NCBI GenBank assembly: GCA_028277745.1
Contig: JANQFR010000097.1
Location: 1 to 64,000, forward strand
Length of the DNA stretch: 64,000 nucleotides
Source: Phycisphaeraceae bacterium
Lineage (GTDB): Bacteria > Planctomycetota > Phycisphaerae > Phycisphaerales > Phycisphaeraceae
Reading direction: 5' to 3'
The notes beneath the pieces were generated by a model. The model was not told the origin of the DNA and searched no databases. It saw only the letters and a program-made list of their open reading frames with translations. Of this stretch, positions 7,815 through 16,874 are shown piece by piece. Numbering within the stretch: the stretch's first letter is position 1; each line of letters begins with the position of its first letter. The translations under genes and the position numbers were made by a program.

Positions 7815-8070
7815 TACAATCGTGTGAACCTCGGTCAGGGTGTCCCAGCGCTGTGCCGCCCGCCTGAGTGAAGCCCGTTGGCTGACCCAACGATCAACCA
7901 TGAATCCCACCCCGAACGATCCAACCCGACCCGCCGGCCGCTTCGCCGTCTGTGAGGCTCGGGGACGGTCGCGTGTGGTGAAAGGAAAAGCCGCCCGCTG
8001 GATCCGCGTCTCCACCGCGGCCTGACCCCGGACGGTGCAAGGAAGCACGAATCACGAAAGGCCCACGGCT

Positions 8071-10038
8071 ATGCCGCATGACCTCCTCCGCTCGATTCAC
8101 GGACCCCAGGACCTCAAGAAGCTCTCGATCGATCAGCTCACGCAGGTCGCCGACGAACTGCGGGGCATGATCCTCGACCAGATCACCCGCACCGGGGGCC
8201 ATTTCGCCTCCAACCTCGGCGTGATCGAGCTCACCATCGCCCTCCACTACGTCTACGACTTCGCCTACGACCGGCTCATCTTCGACGTCGGGCATCAGTG
8301 CTATCCCCATAAGCTACTCACCGGCCGGCAGGACCTGTTCCCCAACCTCAAGCAGAAGGGCGGCATGGCCGGGTTCCCCGAGCCGCGCGAGAGCGAGTAC
8401 GACCTTTTCAGCGTCGGGCACGCCGGCACGTCCATCTCCTGCGCCACGGGTCTGGCGATGGGCGACCACATGAAGGGGGAGGACGACCGCCACGTCGTCA
8501 ACGTCATCGGCGACTCGTCGATCGTCAACGGCCTGGCGATGGAGGGCCTCAACTTCGCCGGCACCCTCAAGCGGCAGTTTCTGACCGTCCTCAACGACAA
8601 CGGCCGGGCGATCGGCGACCCGCAGGGCGCCATGGCCCAGTACTTCGACCGGGTCCGTGTCAGCCATACCCTCGGCGACATCAAGAAGGCCGCCAAGAAC
8701 GTGCTCGACCGCATCCCGGGCGGGGGCGTGCTCGAGGAGGTCTACCACGCCGGCGGCCGAATCCTCAAGACCGCCATCGCCACCGACCACATGTTTGAGC
8801 ACTTCGGCCATGTCTGCATCGGCCCGGTCGACGGCCACGACCTGCCCTACCTCGTCGACATCCTCACCGAGATCCGCGACATCGATCGGCCGATCCTCCT
8901 CCACGTCAAGACCGTCAAGGGCAAGGGGTTCGCCCCCTCGGAGCAGGACCCGTTCCGGTTCCACGCGCCCAAGCCGTCGCAGTTCAAGCAGACGCTGCCT
9001 GATGAGATGGAGGTCAGCGACTGCCGGATCGAGAAGAAGACCGCCGGCAAGAGCTTCACCAACGCGTTCAGCGACGCGATGATCGATCTGATGCGGAAGG
9101 ACGAGAAGATCGTTGCGATCACCGCCGCGATGCCCGACGGCACCGGGCTGGACAAGGTCGCCCCGAAATTCCCCGATCGCACGATCGACTGCGGCCTCTG
9201 CGAGTCGCACGGCATGGACATGGCCGCCGGCATGGCCAAGGCGGGGATCAAGCCGTTCTACGCGGTCTATTCCACCTTCAGCCAGCGGGCGCTGGACCAG
9301 ACGTTCCAGGAGGTCGCCCTGCAGGACCTGCCGGTGCGGATCTGCATGGACCGGGCGGGCTATGTCGGCGGGGACGGGGCGCCGATGCACGGGTTCATGG
9401 ACATCGCGATGAACAAGGTGTTCCCCAAGGCCGTGATGCTCGCCGCCAGCGACGAGCCGAACCTGCGGGCCGGGCTCGAGTTCATGCGGCGGTACGAGGA
9501 CAACGCCTCGTTGATCCGCTACCCGCGCGACACCGTCCCCACGCCCGTGCAGGAAGACGTCCCGCCGTTCGAGTTGGGCAAGGCCAACCTCGTTCGGCCG
9601 GGCCTCTCCAGCACGCCCGACCTGGCGATCCTGGCGTACGGTTTCACGGTCTACACCGCGATCGACGCCGCCCGCCAGCTCGAGAGCCAGGGGTACGACA
9701 TCGCGGTGTACGACGCCCGGTTCGCCAAACCGGTGGACCTGGAGCTGGTGCGCGACCTGACCGAACGGGGCGTCAAGCTCATGACGATCGAAGACCACGC
9801 CCGGATCGGCGGGTTCGGCTCGTCCGTCCTGGAGGCCTGTAACGATCATGGCCTGCCGACCGACCACATCCGTCGCCTGGGCCACCCCGAGCAGTGGGTC
9901 CGCCACGCCAGCCGGGCCGACCAGTTGGCCGAGGTCGGCCTCGACGTCCCCGGCGTGGTCCGCTCCATCCGGGCCTACCTCGACAGCGGAGTGAGCCTGC
10001 CCGCCTCGCCTTCGATCAATTCCGCCGCCGCGACCTGA
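8071..10038 (+). CDS. dxs: 1-deoxy-D-xylulose-5-phosphate synthase, divergent form
   Basis: 655-residue thiamine-diphosphate enzyme that joins pyruvate and glyceraldehyde 3-phosphate in the first step of the MEP pathway. It has the family order: GGHFASNLG (His that matches E. coli H49), VGHQCYPHK, GHAGTSIS, GPVDGHD, the Glu of ESHGM (E370 equivalent), YSTFSQRALDQ, DRAG, and the C-terminal transketolase domain. Two sites depart from the family: the GDG that coordinates Mg-ThDP reads GDSS, and the DGxTHQG loop reads DGAPMHGF, putting Met where the catalytic His (H431 in E. coli) is expected and His one place later. ATG 8071 has GAAAGG about 9 bases upstream. Most likely a functional but diverged DXS; a paralogue with changed chemistry is possible. 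Confidence 0.85.
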   Translation: MPHDLLRSIHGPQDLKKLSIDQLTQVADELRGMILDQITRTGGHFASNLGVIELTIALHYVYDFAYDRLIFDVGHQCYPHKLLTGRQDLFPNLKQKGGMAGFPEPRESEYDLFSVGHAGTSISCATGLAMGDHMKGEDDRHVVNVIGDSSIVNGLAMEGLNFAGTLKRQFLTVLNDNGRAIGDPQGAMAQYFDRVRVSHTLGDIKKAAKNVLDRIPGGGVLEEVYHAGGRILKTAIATDHMFEHFGHVCIGPVDGHDLPYLVDILTEIRDIDRPILLHVKTVKGKGFAPSEQDPFRFHAPKPSQFKQTLPDEMEVSDCRIEKKTAGKSFTNAFSDAMIDLMRKDEKIVAITAAMPDGTGLDKVAPKFPDRTIDCGLCESHGMDMAAGMAKAGIKPFYAVYSTFSQRALDQTFQEVALQDLPVRICMDRAGYVGGDGAPMHGFMDIAMNKVFPKAVMLAASDEPNLRAGLEFMRRYEDNASLIRYPRDTVPTPVQEDVPPFELGKANLVRPGLSSTPDLAILAYGFTVYTAIDAARQLESQGYDIAVYDARFAKPVDLELVRDLTERGVKLMTIEDHARIGGFGSSVLEACNDHGLPTDHIRRLGHPEQWVRHASRADQLAEVGLDVPGVVRSIRAYLDSGVSLPASPSINSAAAT

Positions 10039-10197
10039 TCTCCAAAGCCCATACACTCCGATTCCGACGTCGGCAGCAGGGCGCTTCAAGAGGCGTCCTT
10101 GGAAAAATGGTTTCATCGCTCCGTCTGAACCTGTAGACGTCGGCGTCAACCATGGCGTCGGATTCAGCGTAACGGGGTCCAAGGGGGCAGTCGCTTG

Positions 10198-12237
10198 ATG
10201 AATAAGTTCTTGATCGTATTGATGTTGGTTATTCCAACCTCTGGGGCTTGTGCACAGTTGGAGCCGGGCGAGCCCTGGAAACCCAGCGGCACTGAATGGG
10301 TGGACGCGTGGTGGTCCTGGCTTCATTGGTGGGAGGCCAACCGCCACGTTTATCTCGGGCATGAGGATGATGAACGCGACCGCGAGGCCAGACCTGTTCG
10401 ACGTCAAACGGCGCCTCCGGAAGTCGTCGCTGCGCTTGTCGAAGCGACCCGCGCAAAGTCGCCTCAGGTGCGGGCCGCCGCGGCGCTGGCGTTAGGCCGG
10501 ACGGGCGCGCAAACCCAGACCGACCGGTTGGTGCAGCTCGTCTCCGACTCTTCCCGCGACGTCCGGCAAGCCGCGTGGTTGGCGTTGGCGATGATCGGGG
10601 GCGACCAGGCCCGGGATTTCCTGCTTCAAGCCCATCAAGGGCTGGGCGAAGACGAGACGATCGGCTGGCTTGTCGGCATCGCCCTGATGGACGATCCGTC
10701 CGACAGCGTTTACGACAACGTGCGGCGCCTGCTGACCCAAAGCCGCTCCGTCGATGTCCGAGAGATGGCGGTCTGGCTGATCCGTCACCGCAGGCCCGCC
10801 GGCTATCTCCCGTTGATGCGAAAGATCGTTCGGGAGTCGCCCGACGCTCAAGCGGTAAGCCAGGCCGTGCTGGCGTTGGGCGAGCATGCAGACCCGGAAG
10901 ATGTGAAGTTGTTGAGCAATCTTTATCACCAGTCAGGCGACTGGCACCGCAACCCCGCTCTGAGTGAAGCGTGGGGACGTTATACGGGGCCAGGTTGGAT
11001 CATGGCGTGGCAATGGGTCGATGCCGTTGGGATCCGGACCGCGGCGGGGATCGCATTGGGCCACTATCGCGGCGATTTTGATCGTCGTAAGCCCTCGCTG
11101 GCGGTCCGTGCGTTGAACCGGGCTTACAAGATGATCCAGGTCGGCCAGTACCAGAAACGTTATCGGCTTGATCTCGGTTGGATTCACCAAGGGCCCGGCA
11201 GCGACGCCGGCCAACTGAATGATCCAGCGCATCTTGAGCTGCGCGTCGGCCTGATATCGCTGGGCCGGGTGGGCCGGTTGAATGAAGCCGAACTGCTCGC
11301 CGAGGTCATGGAAGGGCGGCATGAGTTATTGCATGGCAGGCGGCGGCCCACGGTGGTAGATCACGGGGCTTTTTCACCCAGCCGAGGGTTCGCGGCGTTA
11401 GGCTTGGGGGTGCTTCTGCGGCGTTGGCATGAGGCGGCTCAGGCCGGCGTCAGGCCCAATGAATACGAGCGGGTCCGCCGTCGGATGACCCGACGGCTGA
11501 GGGCCATCATCGCTGACGATGAGAATCCGAGCGTGCGCGCCGCCGCGTTGACGGCGTTGGGCATCAGTGGCGACGAAAAGAATATCGAGACCTTACGTGA
11601 AACCGCCAGAGACTGGTCTAAAGATGCGACGCTCGCCGGCTACGGCATCATGGCGCTGGGGATGCTCGGCGCCCCCGACACCGCTGCTCTCGCGGGCCGA
11701 TACCTCGGCCACCCCCTCCCCAAGACCCGCCCCGGCCAGCCTCAAACCGATCCCTTCCAGGATGCCGAGCCGCGGCCCGCGATCGATATGGACCAGGAAT
11801 GGTCGCTCTTACAGACCCTGGGCCGTCGCGCCGCCATCATCGGCGTCAACCAGGTGGCCGATCGCAGCGCCCGGTGGGTCCTCCTCAACGAGTTCGGCCA
11901 CAACCGTATCCTCACCATGGAAATGATGGCCGGCCTCCGCCGTTCGGGCGACGATCTCGCCACGCCGTTGCTGGTCGACGCACTCGGGGAACAACACAGC
12001 CCCGATCACCGTGCATTTGCCGCGTGGTGTCTCGGCGAGCGTTTCGCTTCTGAAGACATCTCCCCGCTCACCCGCGTCCTGCTCACCAAGGAGGACTTTA
12101 CCCGCCCCAACCCCAAGGTGAATGGTCTTGAACAGATGAAGCTTCGGTCCGCGATCTACCGCCTGCGCCTGCACGCTCACGACTTTCTGTATCGCGTCCT
12201 GGTTCCGTATAAACCTAACTCCATGGTGAGATATTGA
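10198..12237 (+). CDS. Exported HEAT-repeat protein
   Basis: 679 residues. Residues 1-20 are a signal peptide (MNKFLIVLMLVIPTSGACA, probable cleavage after ACA). The mature part contains HEAT-like helical pairs, clearest at about 65-145 (VRAAAALALGRTGAQ, VRQAAWLALAMIGG) and again near 440-500 (VRAAALTALGISGDE) and 580-640. There is a long middle section without obvious repeats. Such proteins are scaffolds and no catalytic motif is visible. The upstream AAGGGGG fits a ribosome site. It stands alone, with dxs 159 bases upstream and an antisense tRNA gene downstream. Function unknown; probably periplasmic protein-protein interaction. Confidence 0.85.
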   Translation: MNKFLIVLMLVIPTSGACAQLEPGEPWKPSGTEWVDAWWSWLHWWEANRHVYLGHEDDERDREARPVRRQTAPPEVVAALVEATRAKSPQVRAAAALALGRTGAQTQTDRLVQLVSDSSRDVRQAAWLALAMIGGDQARDFLLQAHQGLGEDETIGWLVGIALMDDPSDSVYDNVRRLLTQSRSVDVREMAVWLIRHRRPAGYLPLMRKIVRESPDAQAVSQAVLALGEHADPEDVKLLSNLYHQSGDWHRNPALSEAWGRYTGPGWIMAWQWVDAVGIRTAAGIALGHYRGDFDRRKPSLAVRALNRAYKMIQVGQYQKRYRLDLGWIHQGPGSDAGQLNDPAHLELRVGLISLGRVGRLNEAELLAEVMEGRHELLHGRRRPTVVDHGAFSPSRGFAALGLGVLLRRWHEAAQAGVRPNEYERVRRRMTRRLRAIIADDENPSVRAAALTALGISGDEKNIETLRETARDWSKDATLAGYGIMALGMLGAPDTAALAGRYLGHPLPKTRPGQPQTDPFQDAEPRPAIDMDQEWSLLQTLGRRAAIIGVNQVADRSARWVLLNEFGHNRILTMEMMAGLRRSGDDLATPLLVDALGEQHSPDHRAFAAWCLGERFASEDISPLTRVLLTKEDFTRPNPKVNGLEQMKLRSAIYRLRLHAHDFLYRVLVPYKPNSMVRY

Positions 12238-12270
12238 GTTAGCGGGACACCGGCGGCCCTTTGACGGAAA

Positions 12271-12343
12271 TGGGAATGCTCGGATTCGAACCGAGGACCG
12301 AGGCATTATGAGTGCCCTGCTCTAACCGCTGAGCTACATTCCC
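12271..12343 (-). tRNA. tRNA with anticodon CAT (Met elongator or Ile2)
   Basis: The minus strand reads as a complete 73-base cloverleaf: acceptor GGGAATG/CATTCCC, D arm AGCTCAGCGGTTAGAGC, anticodon stem GGGCA/TGCCT with loop CTCATAA, T arm CTCGG-TTCGAAT-CCGAG, discriminator A. CCA is not encoded. The short D loop and the loop sequence are shared by Ile2 (k2C-modified CAU) and elongator Met tRNAs; the D-arm and anticodon-stem layout looks slightly more like Ile2, but the call stays open. It is not the initiator: the anticodon stem lacks the GGG/CCC triple. The gene is antisense to the flanking protein genes. Confidence 0.93.
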
Positions 12344-12368
12344 GAACCCTGATTTTACAGAGTTTGGA

Positions 12369-12390
12369 GCCCCGCATGCGCAGGCGGGGC
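12369..12390. terminator. GC-rich hairpin between tRNA and sppA-like gene
   Basis: GCCCCGC, 8-base loop, GCGGGGC, then TTCGTT. On the plus strand it could end read-through from the HEAT-repeat gene before the lipoprotein gene at 12444; the U-run is weak. Confidence 0.4.
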
Positions 12391-12443
12391 TTCGTTGAAG
12401 TGGGCCCGTATCTTTGGCCCCGGGATGCGGCTACGATACCGTG

Positions 12444-13442
12444 ATGCGTCGATCAGGATGGGCATGGATGTTGATGGCGGCCGCCACGCTCGCGGGTTGC
12501 GGGCCGGTGACGTTCGTGGTCGGGGTCGACCCCGGCGACCAGAAGCTGAAAAAGACCGTGATCGATAAGGCCGAGGGGACCCGCGACCAGGTGGCGATCG
12601 TTGATGTGAGCGGGATGCTGCTCAATGGCCGCCGCCCGGGGCTGATCCGTGAGGGGGACCACCCCGTCAGCGATTTTCAGGAGACGCTCGTCGCCGTGCG
12701 CGACGACCGGCGCGTCAAGGCGGTGATCCTGCGGATCAACTCCCCGGGGGGAACGGTCACCGCGAGCGACGTGATGTATCGTGAGGTGTTGCGGTTCAGG
12801 CAGGAGTCGGGCAAGCCGGTGGTCGCCTTGCTGATGGACGTGGCCGCGAGCGGGGGCTACTACGTGGCGTGCGGCGCCGACCGGATCGTCGCTTACCCCA
12901 CGTCGATCACCGGCAGCATCGGCGTCATCGTTCAGACCATCAGCGTCAAGCCGGCGCTGTCGCGGATCGGCGTGCAGACCGACGCGATCGTTTCCGGGCC
13001 CAACAAGGACGCGGGTTCGCCGCTGAGCGTGATGACGCCCGATCAACGGCAAACGCTCGAAGCCCTGGTGGTGGAGTTTTACGACCAGTTCAAGACGGTG
13101 GTCCACGCCGCCCGGCCGCAGATCGCGGAAAGCGATTGGTCGGCGGTGACCGACGGCCGGGTGCTCAGCGGCGCCGACGCGGCGAAGCTCGGCCTGGTCG
13201 ACGCCGCGGGCGATCTGTATGACGCGCTGGACGCCGCCAACGAGTTGGCGGGCATCGAGGCCGCGAGCCTGGTGATCTACCACCGCCCGCTGCGCTACGT
13301 CGGCTCGGCCTACGCCGCGAGCCCGAGCCCCGGCGGGCCGACCACGCAGGTCAATCTCGCCCAGATCAACATGGACGGCGGCCTGCCCGGGTTCGATACG
13401 CCGGTGGGCGTGTACTATCTTTGGGCTCCGCAGGCGGACTGA
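12444..13442 (+). CDS. sppA: SppA-like S49 peptidase, lipoprotein
   Basis: 332 residues. Starts with a lipoprotein signal ending LAGC (Cys19), so it is probably anchored to the membrane outside the cytoplasm. The rest is one S49 protease domain: RINSPGGTV, then VAASGGYYVACGADRIVA with the nucleophile serine in ASGGYY and the strand TSITGSIGV that follows in SppA proteins. It is the short, single-domain form (E. coli SppA is about twice as long). It would cleave remnant signal peptides or membrane-protein fragments. An in-frame GTG precedes the ATG at 12441; the ATG is preferred. The next gene starts 49 bases on and may share the transcript. Confidence 0.87.
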   Translation: MRRSGWAWMLMAAATLAGCGPVTFVVGVDPGDQKLKKTVIDKAEGTRDQVAIVDVSGMLLNGRRPGLIREGDHPVSDFQETLVAVRDDRRVKAVILRINSPGGTVTASDVMYREVLRFRQESGKPVVALLMDVAASGGYYVACGADRIVAYPTSITGSIGVIVQTISVKPALSRIGVQTDAIVSGPNKDAGSPLSVMTPDQRQTLEALVVEFYDQFKTVVHAARPQIAESDWSAVTDGRVLSGADAAKLGLVDAAGDLYDALDAANELAGIEAASLVIYHRPLRYVGSAYAASPSPGGPTTQVNLAQINMDGGLPGFDTPVGVYYLWAPQAD

Positions 13443-13491
13443 GCCGACGTTTTCTTCATCCGATCCGTCTGAACCCACCCGAGGCCCGACC

Positions 13492-14493
13492 ATGGCGATG
13501 CTGGAATTGGAATGTCCGTCGTGCGGCGCGGTGCTCGAGCTCGACTCGGGTTTCGCCGGCGGCGTCTGCCGCTGTTCGAACTGTTCGACCCTCATGACCG
13601 TGCCTGCCTTGCCTAAGCCGTCCGGGGGCCGCCCCGCGCGTCCCGATGCGCCCGGCGGCCGACCGCAGACGCCGACCTCGTCCCGGCCCGCGACCCCGAT
13701 GAAAGCCCAGGTCATCCCGAAGGACGCCGAGAGCGTCACCACCGCCGACGGCCGCACCGTCCGGCTCCGCGACACCGATATCCCCACCGCGCGCGGCAAA
13801 CGCGCCGGCGTGCGCGTCGCCACCGCACTCGTCTTCTTCGCCGTCATCGCCGCCGTGCTCGCGATCTGCCTCTTCGCCGTCTACATGCTCGTCACCGGCC
13901 CCACCGGGCCCGCCCCCAGCCAGGCGGTCGTCCAGGAGTTCGGCTACGACCCGGACATCAACCCATACCTGCTTGAGAAACCCAACGTGGTCGGCCTGCC
14001 GCTGGGCCGCAAGACGGTCATCCTCGTGGACGCTTCGGCCAGCTCGCGCGAATGGCTCGGCCCCGTTCAGGACATGCTCGCCAAAGGCCTGACGCGAGGC
14101 CCGGCGGGGTCGGTGCAGCTGATCTACGCCACCGAATCCAAGCCACGGCTCTACCCCGAGCAAATGACGCCCACCGCTGAGCTTTCGGCGTCCGGGCTCG
14201 ACACGTTCCAGCAGCAGATCACCGCGCGCGGCGAAGCGCCGCTCCAGCCGTCGCTGGCCGAGTCGGCGAAGGCCGCGCCCGACACCCTGATCCTGATCAC
14301 GGGGCACGATCTGCGCCGCAACGACGTGGAGGCCGTTACCCAGACACTCGACCAGATCCCCGACGCACGATTCGACGCCGTGTTGATCGGCGCGGATGCG
14401 TTCGACCTCGAGGACTTGGCGGCCGCCCGCGACGGTCACTACCTTTCGCTCGGCGTGGAGCAGATCGCCCGCTGGTACCGCGACGCGCAGTAA
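13492..14493 (+). CDS. Zinc-ribbon, single-pass membrane protein with VWA-like C-terminus
   Basis: 333 residues. Residues 1-40 form a zinc ribbon with two Cys pairs (CPSC and CSNC, with a further Cys just before the second). A Pro/Arg-rich linker follows to about 95, then one hydrophobic helix (ATALVFFAVIAAVLAICLFAVYML, here indicated by its ends, about 105-130). The remainder resembles a von Willebrand A fold: TVILVDASASSREW has the D-x-S-x-S arrangement of a metal site, followed by alternating strands and helices (VQLIYATES, DTLILITGHD). With the ribbon first, the N-terminus is probably cytoplasmic. Function unknown. It may be co-transcribed with the sppA-like gene. Confidence 0.8.
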   Translation: MAMLELECPSCGAVLELDSGFAGGVCRCSNCSTLMTVPALPKPSGGRPARPDAPGGRPQTPTSSRPATPMKAQVIPKDAESVTTADGRTVRLRDTDIPTARGKRAGVRVATALVFFAVIAAVLAICLFAVYMLVTGPTGPAPSQAVVQEFGYDPDINPYLLEKPNVVGLPLGRKTVILVDASASSREWLGPVQDMLAKGLTRGPAGSVQLIYATESKPRLYPEQMTPTAELSASGLDTFQQQITARGEAPLQPSLAESAKAAPDTLILITGHDLRRNDVEAVTQTLDQIPDARFDAVLIGADAFDLEDLAAARDGHYLSLGVEQIARWYRDAQ

Positions 14494-14572
14494 AGCCGGA
14501 CCTGAGCGAAGCGAAGGTCCGGATGTTTTTCGCCGGCGCGATCCGGACCTTCGCTGCGCTCAGGGCCGGCTT
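14493..14572. repeat. Family A long inverted repeat, bidirectional terminator-like
   Basis: Arms of about 32 bases (AAGCCGGACCTGAGCG... and its near-complement ending ...CGGCTT) around a short loop with a T5 run. It begins inside the TAA stop of the zinc-ribbon gene and ends 3 bases before the recG stop, so it lies exactly between two convergent genes. Copies at 16779 and 41629 show it is a dispersed family. Confidence 0.75.
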
Positions 14573-14575
14573 CCA

Positions 14576-16708
14576 TCACCCCACATCGATCAGCCCCAAC
14601 GCTTCGCCGTGGTGCTGCAGCAGGACTTTTCGCAGCAGCAGGTGGTCGTCGTGCGTGAGGTAAGGATCGGCGTCGACCATCTTCTGGGCGTCGCGCCGGG
14701 CCAGGAGCAGCAGGTCCATGTCGTCGGGGATCGCCGCGACCTTCAGCGGCGCCGCGCCTGATTGCCGGGTGCCGAAGAAATCGCCCATGCCCCGGATCTG
14801 CAGGTCCATCTCGGCGATCTTGAACCCGTCGTTGCTCGACGCGATCGCATCCATGCGTTTCCGCCCGTCTTCGGTGGTCGGCTCGGCGATGAAGACGCAG
14901 AGGCTCCGTCGCCCGTCGTCGCCGCGCCCCACGCGCCCGCGGAGCTGATGGAGTTGGGCCAGCCCGAACCGCTCGGCGTGCTCGATGATCATCACCGACG
15001 CGTTGGGCACGTCGACGCCGACCTCGATCACCGTGGTCGCGACCAGGACGTGGACCTCGCCGCGGCGGAACCGGTCCATGATCCGCTGCCGGGTCTCGCG
15101 TTTGAGTCGGCCGTGCACCGCCGCGACCTTGAACCCGCCGCAGTACTTGTCCTGAATCAGCTTCGCCAGCTCGTTGACGCTCTTGAGTTGCTGGGCCGTT
15201 TCGTGCCCGGCGGCGTCGATCGTGGGGACGACGATGTACGCTTGCTCGCCGCGCTCCAGGCGGGTGTTGAGGTAGCGGTAGACCTCGTCGGACTTGTCCT
15301 GTCCCACCACGCGGTTGGTCACCGGGATACGGCCGGGCGGGAGGGTGTCGATGGTGGAGACGTCGAGGTCGCCGAACACCGTCAGGCTCAGGGTGCGCGG
15401 GATCGGCGTGGCGGTCATCACCAGGTGGTGGGGCACGCGGCGGATCGGCGCGTCTTTCGGCCCCATGCGGAACGCGGCCCGCTGCATCACGCCGAAACGG
15501 TGCTGCTCGTCGATCACCATCAACGCCAGGTCGTGAAACGCCACGGTGTCGGACAGCAGGGCGTGGGTGCCGACGACGATGTCGACCTCGCCGGCCTTGA
15601 TCGCGTCGAGCGTCTCCGCCCGCTCGCCGTTGCGGGCGCCGGTGAACAGGGCGAGGCGGATGCTGGACCCTTCGAGCATCGCGCTGATCGACGCGAAGTG
15701 CTGCTCGGCGAGCAGCTCGGTCGGCGCCATGAGGGCGCCCTGCTTGCGGTCCAGCACCGCCATCAGCAGGCCGTACAACGCCACCACGGTCTTCCCCGCG
15801 CCCACGTCGCCCTGCACCAGCCGGTTCATCGGCCTGGTCTTGGACAGGTCGTCCGCGACCTCGCCGACCACTTTCTTCTGAGCCGGCGTCAGCTCGAACG
15901 GGAACCGTTCCCGGATATGCTCATCGATCGCCGCGTTGTGCGGCAGCGGCGGGGCGGTCAGCCGGTCCTGCACGAACCGGCGTTTCATCGCGATGCCCAA
16001 CTGCAACAGCAGCAGTTCATTGAACGCCAGCCGCCGCCTCGCCTCGGCCGCTTCATCCATATGCGCCGGCTGGTGCATCATGCGATACGCCTCGTCCAGC
16101 GCGGGCATGTTGTGATGGTGCAGCAACTCGGCGGGCAACGGATCGGCCACCAGGGGCAGCGCCCGCGGCGCGGTCTGCTCCACCACCTTCTCGATAACGC
16201 GTGACGGCAGGTCCTCGGCGGCGGGGTAGATCGGCCGCACCCGTTCGGCCGCCTCGGGCGGCTCATCGTCGTCGAGCGCTTCCCACTTGGGGTTGACGAT
16301 CTGCGGATACCCGTTGTACGGCTTGTTCTTCCCCTGGACCCGCAGCACCATCCCCGGGTGCAGCTTGTCCTGCAGGTAGCGGGCATTGAACCACGTCAGG
16401 CTCACCGTCTGGCCCTGCGCATCGCGCAGCGTCGCCTCGAACCGGCCTTTCTTGCCGAACCCCATGGATGGCACGAAACGCGCCGCCACGATCGTCCCGC
16501 GCACCGACCCGACCGCGCCGACCGGCAGGTCGTCGACGCCGCCTTCCGCCGCCTCGAATTCGTGGCGCATCGGCAGGTGGCGCAGCAGGTCGCCGACCGT
16601 GCGCACACCCAGACGCTCGAACAGCCGGGCCCGCGCCGGCCCGACACCGGGCGCGTCCTCGATCGGCGAGTTCAACCGCAATGTATCGGCGTGGGCGGCT
16701 TTGGCCAT
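14576..16708 (-). CDS. recG: ATP-dependent DNA helicase RecG
   Basis: 710-residue superfamily 2 helicase that remodels stalled forks and branch-migrates Holliday junctions. N-terminal wedge with an OB fold (about 50-160; VSLTWFNARYLQ matches the RecG wedge), helicase motif I GDVGAGKT, motif II as DEQH (VIDEQHRFG), motif III TATPIPRTL, then VVPTID, motif V VATTVIEVGVDVPNA and motif VI QLRGRVGRG. The length and all motifs are standard. Start at ATG 16708 keeps the short helical leader before SPIEDAPGVGP. Family A hairpins stand on both sides, the upstream one between this gene and the prepilin-like gene, so recG is probably a single transcription unit. Confidence 0.96.
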   Translation of the reverse strand: MAKAAHADTLRLNSPIEDAPGVGPARARLFERLGVRTVGDLLRHLPMRHEFEAAEGGVDDLPVGAVGSVRGTIVAARFVPSMGFGKKGRFEATLRDAQGQTVSLTWFNARYLQDKLHPGMVLRVQGKNKPYNGYPQIVNPKWEALDDDEPPEAAERVRPIYPAAEDLPSRVIEKVVEQTAPRALPLVADPLPAELLHHHNMPALDEAYRMMHQPAHMDEAAEARRRLAFNELLLLQLGIAMKRRFVQDRLTAPPLPHNAAIDEHIRERFPFELTPAQKKVVGEVADDLSKTRPMNRLVQGDVGAGKTVVALYGLLMAVLDRKQGALMAPTELLAEQHFASISAMLEGSSIRLALFTGARNGERAETLDAIKAGEVDIVVGTHALLSDTVAFHDLALMVIDEQHRFGVMQRAAFRMGPKDAPIRRVPHHLVMTATPIPRTLSLTVFGDLDVSTIDTLPPGRIPVTNRVVGQDKSDEVYRYLNTRLERGEQAYIVVPTIDAAGHETAQQLKSVNELAKLIQDKYCGGFKVAAVHGRLKRETRQRIMDRFRRGEVHVLVATTVIEVGVDVPNASVMIIEHAERFGLAQLHQLRGRVGRGDDGRRSLCVFIAEPTTEDGRKRMDAIASSNDGFKIAEMDLQIRGMGDFFGTRQSGAAPLKVAAIPDDMDLLLLARRDAQKMVDADPYLTHDDHLLLRKVLLQHHGEALGLIDVG

Positions 16709-16778
16709 CCATCAATTTTACGTTCCCGGCGATCCGCGTTGGGACGGATTCGGCAAAACCGTCAAACAGCGGCATGAG

Positions 16779-16858
16779 AAGCCGGCCCTGAGCGCAGCGA
16801 AGGTCCGGATCGCGTCGGTGAAAACCATCCGGACCTTCGCTGCGCTCAGGACCGGCTT
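16779..16858. repeat. Family A long inverted repeat
   Basis: Two 32-base arms, from AAGCCGGCCCTGAGCG to ...GGACCGGCTT, around a 16-base loop. It lies 16 bases past the stop of the prepilin-like gene (minus strand) and upstream of recG. Arms differ from the copy at 14493 by only a few bases. Confidence 0.75.
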
Positions 16859-16874
16859 GCCTGCTGACGTGGGG

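Noticed and set aside
8314-10407. Long minus-strand open frame over dxs
   Set aside because: High-GC antisense shadow; no recognisable domain and it crosses the dxs/HEAT gene boundary.
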